Below are positions 50,494-55,721 of a DNA stretch of 55,721 bases, in pieces. Made by a program: the position numbers and the translations under genes. Within the stretch, counting starts at the first letter, position 1. Each line of letters begins with the position of its first letter. The stretch comes from an uncultured Alphaproteobacteria bacterium (lineage in GTDB: Bacteria > Pseudomonadota > Alphaproteobacteria > HIMB59): NCBI GenBank assembly GCA_902617465.1, contig CACMWO010000002.1, positions 1-55,721 on the forward strand, given 5' to 3'. Under the pieces are notes generated by a model, which saw nothing but the letters and a program-made list of their open reading frames with translations, was not told where the DNA came from and did not search any database.

Positions 50494-50801
50494 AAAATTT
50501 TTTAATAATTTTATTAGTTTTCACTTTAATATCTTGTCAAAGAGAGGTAAGAAATCAACTTGGAGTTGGATATAATCAAATATTAATAATTCCTCCAACA
50601 AATGATCTTCCCTTACCTGGCGCTAATGAACAAGATAAAAATTCTGTTGATAATGATAATTTGATTGTCAACTCAATAATTAATAACACACAAGCAAATG
50701 ATGTAGATTCTAACATAATAGATAAAATAAATGCAGACAGTGGATATGAAACTGACGAAAATCTTTTTCAAAAATTATTTAAAGGCAAAAGTAAAAGATA
50801 A
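50490..50801 (+). CDS. Small lipoprotein after lspA (DUF3035-like)
   Basis: A 103-residue lipoprotein: signal MKNFLIILLVFTLISC with lipobox LISC, then an acidic Asn/Asp-rich mature part containing GVGYNQILIIPPTNDLPLPG. The PPxDLPLPG-like motif and position after lspA match the DUF3035 family seen in Alphaproteobacteria. Overlaps the lspA stop by 4 bp (ATGA). The function is unknown; outer-membrane assembly is a possibility. Confidence 0.75.
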   Translation: MKNFLIILLVFTLISCQREVRNQLGVGYNQILIIPPTNDLPLPGANEQDKNSVDNDNLIVNSIINNTQANDVDSNIIDKINADSGYETDENLFQKLFKGKSKR

Positions 50802-50828
50802 AAATTTACTAACTGTAGGAAACAAAAA

Positions 50829-51986
50829 TTGATATTAAAAAATAATTCAAATAATCTTAAATTCAATTTTAAAACAAAAGTAAATTATTCAATTTATGAT
50901 TTTTTTTCATTGGATATGTTCACTCCAATTAATCAAAAAAATTATTTTGATATTTATAATTTAGATATTTTTAAAAAAAAGAAATTTAGAACACATGTTT
51001 TTGGCATGGGAGGATCTTCACTAAGCTCAAAACTACTTGCACAATTTTTAGATCCAGACTGTATAGGAAAAAAACTTTTCATATATGATAACCCATCTAT
51101 GATAAAAATTAAAAATTCATTAATGAATTTAAATATTAATAAAAATGATAAATTTATATTTATTTCTAAATCTGGAAATACAATTGAAACAAAATATTTT
51201 CTTAAATTTGTTCTAAAAATTTTAAATAGAAAAAAAATTTCAAATATTTTCGATAAATTTATTTTTATTACTGAAGATAAAGATAATTACATGAATAATT
51301 TTGCAAAAAAAAATAATATTTCAACTTATAAACACGACCCAAATATTGGCGGGAGATTTAGCATTTTTTCAATCACAGCTTTATTACCATTAATATCAAT
51401 TGGTTTTAACCTTAAAAAAATTACAAATTCATTTAATGTGGCTAAAAAATTATTCCTTAAAAGTCATACTAAATTATCTAAAAATATTTTTTGCAACATT
51501 GGATTTGAAAAAAAATACAAGTTAAATATTCTGGTAGGTTTAAGTTACCATGATAAAATCAATTGTGTTAACGAGTGGTATAGGCAAATTTTTGCTGAAA
51601 GTTTAGGCAAAAATAGACACGCAAAAAATTATATATCTTCTTATGGATCTATTGATCAGCATAGTCAGTTTCAACTTTATATTGATGGCCCTCATGATAA
51701 ACATTTTAATTTTTTTAAATTGAATAATAAAAAAAATTTTATTTTATCAAATTCTAATCTAATAAATGGCAATAATTTAATTAGTGCTCTTGAAGAAGGT
51801 GCTGTAAAAACATTGAAGCAAAAAAAATTTCTTGTTACAGAAATCTCAATTAATGATAACTTTAATGATTATTGTTACTTATTGATATATCTAATATTTG
51901 ATATTTATTTGAGATCCATTTCTGAAAAAATCAATTTTTTAGATCAACCAGCTGTAGAAATCTTAAAAAAAAATACAAGAGCATAA
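50829..51986 (+). CDS. pgi: Glucose-6-phosphate isomerase, short form
   Basis: A 385-residue isomerase with the expected motifs: VFGMGGSSLSSKLLA, SKSGNTIETKYF (phosphate binding), GGRFSIFSIT, EWYRQIFAESLGK (catalytic Glu), SYGSIDQHSQ and a C-terminal DQPAVEILKK with the catalytic Lys. It is clearly shorter than typical 450-550 residue enzymes, with reduced connecting regions. The start is TTG with TAGGA 8 bp upstream. It interconverts glucose-6-phosphate and fructose-6-phosphate. Confidence 0.93.
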   Translation: MILKNNSNNLKFNFKTKVNYSIYDFFSLDMFTPINQKNYFDIYNLDIFKKKKFRTHVFGMGGSSLSSKLLAQFLDPDCIGKKLFIYDNPSMIKIKNSLMNLNINKNDKFIFISKSGNTIETKYFLKFVLKILNRKKISNIFDKFIFITEDKDNYMNNFAKKNNISTYKHDPNIGGRFSIFSITALLPLISIGFNLKKITNSFNVAKKLFLKSHTKLSKNIFCNIGFEKKYKLNILVGLSYHDKINCVNEWYRQIFAESLGKNRHAKNYISSYGSIDQHSQFQLYIDGPHDKHFNFFKLNNKKNFILSNSNLINGNNLISALEEGAVKTLKQKKFLVTEISINDNFNDYCYLLIYLIFDIYLRSISEKINFLDQPAVEILKKNTRA

Positions 51987-51987
51987 A

Positions 51988-52281
51988 TTGATAAATAGTT
52001 TAATTAATTTTTTTGGAGCTAGTTCTAAATTTCATTTATTTAAAATTTTTATTATTTTTGGTTTAACAGGATCTTTTTCAGTCGTTTTATCAGAGCCATT
52101 ACTTCAACTTTTATCAATAGAAAATTTTATTTCTAATAAATTTTTCTACTGGTTAATTAGATTAATATTAATTTTTCCTATATATCAATTTGTTTTAATT
52201 GGTGTAGCTTTGCTATTCGGAGAATTTAGATATTTCAAAAAATTTTTTACAAAATTCATTAATTTTTTTAAAATTCACTAA
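51988..52281 (+). CDS. Small membrane protein, DUF6787-like
   Basis: A 97-residue protein with two helices: FKIFIIFGLTGSFSVVLSEP and FYWLIRLILIFPIYQFVLIG, followed by a LLFGEFRYFKKF motif that matches my recollection of DUF6787 (FPLYQ...GQFRFF). The start is TTG one base after the pgi stop. Function unknown. Overlaps rsmD convergently by 4 bp. Confidence 0.65.
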   Translation: MINSLINFFGASSKFHLFKIFIIFGLTGSFSVVLSEPLLQLLSIENFISNKFFYWLIRLILIFPIYQFVLIGVALLFGEFRYFKKFFTKFINFFKIH

Positions 52282-52805
52282 GATCTAAAAAAAAATAAAT
52301 TTTTATTTTTATATTGTTTTTTTAATATTTGATTATTTAATTTGATAATATTTGCACTTTCAAATATAAGTAAGATATTAGGTTTGATATTATTTAGAAT
52401 TTTATTTTGAATTAATTCAAAGCTGTGTTCATAAGGAGGATCCATGTAAATCACTTGACAGGTATTTAGAATATCTATTCTTTGTTTGTATGGATTAATA
52501 TTAATTATCTCATAATTCTTCTCATTAATCTTTTTTAAAAACTCTTCGATCTTGTTAGTATGTTTTTTTTCGATATCGTTAAATATTACTTTTTTAACAC
52601 CCCTAGATAACGCTTCTATCCCAATTGAACCTGTTCCTGCAAATAAATCACAAAAGACAACATTACTAAGGTCTATACTCAGATCATTGTTATGTAGTAG
52701 TAAATTGAATATATCCTCTCTAATTCTTGTTAATGTCGGTCTATATTCACTTTTAGACTCAACTTGTATTTTTCGTCCTTTGTATTTACCGCTGATAACC
52801 CTCAT
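52278..52805 (-). CDS. rsmD: 16S rRNA (guanine966-N2)-methyltransferase
   Basis: A 175-residue methyltransferase. It starts with the family opening MRVISGKYKGRKI, then RPTLTRIREDIFNLL, SAM motif FCDLFAGTGSIGIEALSRG and the catalytic IYMDPPYE (DPPY, N-methylation of guanine). I start at the ATG at 52805; an upstream frame extends into the pseudouridine synthase gene. It overlaps that gene by 20 bp. Confidence 0.94.
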   Translation of the reverse strand: MRVISGKYKGRKIQVESKSEYRPTLTRIREDIFNLLLHNNDLSIDLSNVVFCDLFAGTGSIGIEALSRGVKKVIFNDIEKKHTNKIEEFLKKINEKNYEIININPYKQRIDILNTCQVIYMDPPYEHSFELIQNKILNNIKPNILLIFESANIIKLNNQILKKQYKNKNLFFFRS

Positions 52806-53478
52806 TAACCTCCACTTCTTTGTATTCACCATAGGTTATAGATTTTAATAGAAAACGACCGTAAGAGATCCTTTTAAGTTTTTCTACTTTTAAATTGAAT
52901 AATGAGCAGATATTTCTAATTTCTCTATTTTTTCCCTCAGTAAGATTAAACCTAAGCACATGTTTATTTATATTAGAGTGAACTAATTTTACATTAGGTT
53001 TTTTATAAATTTCTTTTCCAAAAATTTTTTTATTCATTGATTTAAGCTTATTTTGATCAAAGGTACCCATTACATTAACAAGATAAGATCTTTTAATATT
53101 TGATTTAGGAAGTTCCATATATCTTTTAAAAGAAGTCTCTTTTGTAAATAGTAATAAACCCTCAGAATTATAATCTAATCTACCAATATAGTGATACTGG
53201 TGATATTTCTTAGGAAGAAAGTCGTAAACAATTTTTCTATCTTTTTCATCTTTTTTGGATGTGATACAACCTCGCGGTTTATGAAATAGTATTATATTAA
53301 GTTTATTAGATTTAAGTTTTTTAATCTCAAAAATATCTTTATCAGTAACTGATATAAAAGGTCTTGTTTCAATATTACCATTTAAAGTTACTTTTTTATT
53401 TTTTATTAAACTTTCTGCTTGGTTTCTCGAAATTTTAAATTGAATTGATAATTTTTTACTAAAAGTTATTTTTTGCAT
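52786..53478 (-). CDS. RsuA/RluB-family rRNA pseudouridine synthase
   Basis: A 230-residue enzyme with an N-terminal S4 domain (KLSIQFKISRNQAESLIKNK, VTLNG) and a synthase domain: HKPRGCITSKKDE, catalytic Asp in GRLDYNSEGLLLFT, then RSYLVNVMG and LTEGKNREIRNICSLFNLKV. These fit RluB/RluE/RsuA. It overlaps the GATase gene by 20 bp and rsmD by 20 bp. Which uridine is modified cannot be told from sequence alone. Confidence 0.92.
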   Translation of the reverse strand: MQKITFSKKLSIQFKISRNQAESLIKNKKVTLNGNIETRPFISVTDKDIFEIKKLKSNKLNIILFHKPRGCITSKKDEKDRKIVYDFLPKKYHQYHYIGRLDYNSEGLLLFTKETSFKRYMELPKSNIKRSYLVNVMGTFDQNKLKSMNKKIFGKEIYKKPNVKLVHSNINKHVLRFNLTEGKNREIRNICSLFNLKVEKLKRISYGRFLLKSITYGEYKEVEVNEGYQR

Positions 53479-54166
53479 GATCTGTAAACAGCTTTATTAT
53501 ACTTTTATCAAACTCTGTTATTAAAAATTCAGGATGCCATTGAACACCCATACATAATGGATGTTGATTATGATGAAAAGCTTCAATTAGATTATCAGAC
53601 GCATAAGCATCTACTATTAAATTTTGACCAATTTTATTAATGCCCTGATGATGAGCGCTATTAACAAAAATTTTTTGACTATTTTTAAATATCTTAAGAT
53701 TAGATTCATCACTTAAAAATATTTCATGACTAGTCTCATCTCTTGGATTGGGTTGTTCGTGTTCAATAAATGACTCAATATCTTGGATTAAACTACCACC
53801 AAAAAATACATTAAGAAGTTGGCACCCTCCACATATTCCCAAAATAGGTTTATTACAGGGAAAATACTTTTCTAATATTTCAAATTCAAATTTAGTCCTA
53901 TCTTTAACGGTTTGAATTTTATCTGACTGAATATTTTCACCGTAATATTTTGGATCAATATCAAAGTCCCCTCCCGAAATGAGTAATCCATCTAAAAAAT
54001 CTATATTTTCTATAGTTTCTGTTATAGGCAGTATTATTGGTGTACACCCAAACTGATATAAACAGTCCGAATAATGGCGTCTTAAAGCAAACCAAGGATA
54101 TTTAGAATATGTGTTTTCTTTTTCTTTATAATCAGTTGTAATACCAATGACTGGGGATCTATTCAC
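53459..54166 (-). CDS. PuuD-like class I glutamine amidotransferase (gamma-glutamyl hydrolase)
   Basis: A ~235-residue class I GATase. The nucleophile Cys is in LGICGGCQLLNVFFGG, the oxyanion area in LLISGGDFDIDP, and the His-Glu in GVQWHPEF. The layout (SPVIGITTDYK at the N-terminus, ISGGDFD) matches gamma-glutamyl-GABA hydrolases. Start uncertain: GTG at 54166 has an AGG 9 bp upstream, while a TTG at 54175 would overlap tadA's start region. Divergent from tadA with no intergenic space. Substrate unknown. Confidence 0.85.
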   Translation of the reverse strand: MNRSPVIGITTDYKEKENTYSKYPWFALRRHYSDCLYQFGCTPIILPITETIENIDFLDGLLISGGDFDIDPKYYGENIQSDKIQTVKDRTKFEFEILEKYFPCNKPILGICGGCQLLNVFFGGSLIQDIESFIEHEQPNPRDETSHEIFLSDESNLKIFKNSQKIFVNSAHHQGINKIGQNLIVDAYASDNLIEAFHHNQHPLCMGVQWHPEFLITEFDKSIIKLFTDHAKNNF

Positions 54167-54167
54167 A

Positions 54168-54593
54168 ATGAACAACCTAACAAATTTTATACATATTGTA
54201 CTTAGTCAAAGTAAATTAGCTATGGAAAAAGGTGAGATTCCTATAGCATCCGTAATAGTTGACCCGATCGATGGGAGGATTGTTGCTAGATCTTTCAATC
54301 AAGAGATTGCTTCAAATGATCCAACAGCACATGCAGAGATTTTATGTATAAGAAAGGCATGTAAAAAATTAAATCAGAAGAGATTAGATGGTCTCATAAT
54401 GATATCTTATTTAGAACCATGTAATATGTGCAAAGAGATTATAAAATCCTCGAGATTATCTGAGGTTTATTATTTATTTAAAAATGAAAATCCCAGTAGA
54501 AAAACTATATCGAAGGTAAAGTATAAATTAATTAAAAATAATGAGGAAAATTTAATAAAAAAATTTTTTAAAAATAAGAGAACTAAATATTAG
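54168..54593 (+). CDS. tadA: tRNA-adenosine deaminase / CMP-dCMP deaminase family
   Basis: A 141-residue zinc deaminase. Zinc ligand His and catalytic Glu are in DPTAHAEILCIRKA; the Cys pair is in YLEPCNMCKEII. The opening KLAMEKGEIPIASVIVDP matches tRNA-specific adenosine deaminases, which make inosine at tRNA-Arg position 34. I start at the ATG at 54168; the upstream in-frame ATG would place the gene inside the divergent GATase. The 3' end overlaps purD by 11 bp. Confidence 0.88.
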   Translation: MNNLTNFIHIVLSQSKLAMEKGEIPIASVIVDPIDGRIVARSFNQEIASNDPTAHAEILCIRKACKKLNQKRLDGLIMISYLEPCNMCKEIIKSSRLSEVYYLFKNENPSRKTISKVKYKLIKNNEENLIKKFFKNKRTKY

Positions 54594-55721
54594 CACCAAT
54601 ATCAGATCTATAATATTTTTCAGGCCAGTCTATAATATCTGCTATTTCATATACTTTATTTCTACACTCGAGATAATTATCTCCGCATACAACGATTGAT
54701 AGAACTCTTCCTCCATTAGAAAAGACTTTGTTGTTTATTAATTTAGTCGCCGCATGAAAAATATAAATTTCATCATTATTTTTTAATTCATTTAAATTTC
54801 TGATTTCAGTATTTTTAGGATAATCTCCAGGATATCCTTTCGTTGCTAAAATTAAACAAATTGATTTTTTATTTTCAAATAATTCAATATTAGCATATTT
54901 TAAATTTTTTGTTGCAGTTGAATGAAGTAAAGATAAAAAATCCGACTTTATCCTAAGAGAAATACTTTGAATTTCAGGATCTCCAAATCTAGTATTGTAT
55001 TCTAGCAAATATGGTTGATTGTGTTCATTGACGATTATTCCAAAAAATATAACACCTTGAAATGCTATGTTGTCATGCTTTAAACCCTCTATAGTTTTTT
55101 TTACTATTTGATCTTGAATTATCATATCTAGATTATTATCTAAAATAGGGGCAGGGCTGATAGTACCCATTCCTCCAGTATTTGGTCCGGTATCATTATT
55201 TCCAACTCTTTTATAATCTTGGGCAGAACCAATATTGCAATATTCATCACCATCAGTAATTGTAAAAAAACTCAATTCTTTTCCCTCAATAAATTCTTCA
55301 ATTACAACTTTGTTGTATTCTTGATTAAATTCTTTTTTAATAAAAATCCTTTCACAAGCCTCTATTGCTTCGTTTGTATTTGTGCATACAAATACCCCTT
55401 TACCAGCGGCTAATCCATCATATTTTACAACTATGGGCCCATTAAAACTTTCGAGATAGTTTTTTGCTTCATCAAAATCTTCAAAAGTTTGACACTTTGC
55501 AGTTGGAATATTGTGAGATTGACAAAATTCTTTCATGAATTCCTTGGAAGATTCAAGTTTTGCGCCCCCAGAGTCAGGGCCAAAAACATTTAAACCCTTA
55601 TATCTAAGTTCTCCCGCAAGATTTTCTGATAAATAGTTTTCTGGACCTACAACAACGAGGTCTGGATTAATTTTAATACATTCCTCAACAATATCTTCTT
55701 TGGTTGAGATATCTTTACACT
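54583..55721 (-). CDS. purD: Phosphoribosylamine-glycine ligase, C-terminal part (gene cut by window end)
   Basis: The frame stays open to the window edge. It covers VGPENYLSENLAGEL, FGPDSGGAKLESSKEFMKEF, the ATP-grasp VKYDGLAAGKGVFVC, EEFIEGKELSFFTITDG, QDYKRVGNNDTGPNTGGMGT, YLEYNTRFGDPEIQ and a C-terminal GRVLSIVVCGD. PurD makes glycinamide ribonucleotide in purine synthesis. The N-terminal ~50 residues lie outside the window; an internal Met at 55536 is not the real start. Confidence 0.95.
   Translation of the reverse strand, partial: CKDISTKEDIVEECIKINPDLVVVGPENYLSENLAGELRYKGLNVFGPDSGGAKLESSKEFMKEFCQSHNIPTAKCQTFEDFDEAKNYLESFNGPIVVKYDGLAAGKGVFVCTNTNEAIEACERIFIKKEFNQEYNKVVIEEFIEGKELSFFTITDGDEYCNIGSAQDYKRVGNNDTGPNTGGMGTISPAPILDNNLDMIIQDQIVKKTIEGLKHDNIAFQGVIFFGIIVNEHNQPYLLEYNTRFGDPEIQSISLRIKSDFLSLLHSTATKNLKYANIELFENKKSICLILATKGYPGDYPKNTEIRNLNELKNNDEIYIFHAATKLINNKVFSNGGRVLSIVVCGDNYLECRNKVYEIADIIDWPEKYYRSDIGANI

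Noticed and set aside
1-55721. CRISPR array or complete prophage
   Set aside because: No regularly spaced long repeats and no cas genes; apart from one HTH gene there are no phage structural or packaging genes.

Overview
The window is AT-rich, compactly coded DNA with many 1-20 bp gene overlaps. Several gene orders are typical of Alphaproteobacteria: metX-metW divergent from hisC-tyrA, argH-small lipoprotein-lysA, ribF-ileS-lspA-lipoprotein, and gloB beside a methyltransferase. Together with a COQ7-type ubiquinone hydroxylase, DsbB, a SAM-II/SAM-V-like leader RNA and the low GC, this points to a streamlined marine alphaproteobacterium (SAR11-like, HIMB59/AEGEAN-169-like or similar). That placement is inference; no marker-gene phylogeny could be run.

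Region 1 (1-11.6 kb) is a sugar/polyol utilisation locus. It holds the 3' end of xylose isomerase, a HAD phosphatase and an aldo/keto reductase, facing a Gfo/Idh/MocA dehydrogenase and an IolE-like sugar isomerase/epimerase. Then comes a full CUT1 ABC importer (binding protein, two permeases, a 63-residue membrane protein, two ATPases) co-directional with dihydroxyacetone kinase genes dhaL and dhaK, closed by a strong terminator. A good promoter precedes the binding-protein gene, and a hairpin separates it from the permeases.

Region 2 (11.6-26 kb) is accessory. Its left part has a phage/transposase-type HTH gene and secreted proteins that share a near-identical signal-peptide cassette: a PL5-like alginate lyase, an FG-GAP repeat protein and a truncated third copy. 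An intact tRNA-Ala(GGC) follows. A 38-bp exact copy of the 5' half of that tRNA recurs 5,017 bp away, bounding a segment with an HNH-HIT fusion protein, a DUF2130 (PD-(D/E)xK-like) three-gene operon and a zinc-finger protein. GTGATAAC direct repeats occur near both ends and in the middle of the segment. I read this as an integrase-less integrative element and regard it as the most interesting part of the window. To its right (21-26 kb) lie many small, mostly unrecognised genes.

Region 3 (26-55.7 kb) is core genome: DNA repair (ung), methylglyoxal detoxification (gloB), methionine (metX/metW with riboswitch), histidine/tyrosine (hisC, tyrA), lysine (lysA), arginine (argH), ubiquinone (coq7), disulfide formation (dsbB), metal homeostasis (MntR-type regulator, putative metal exporter, iron permease), tRNA-Leu(CAA), ribF-ileS-lspA, pgi, rRNA modification (rsmD, rluB/rsuA-type), tadA and purD (cut by the window end).
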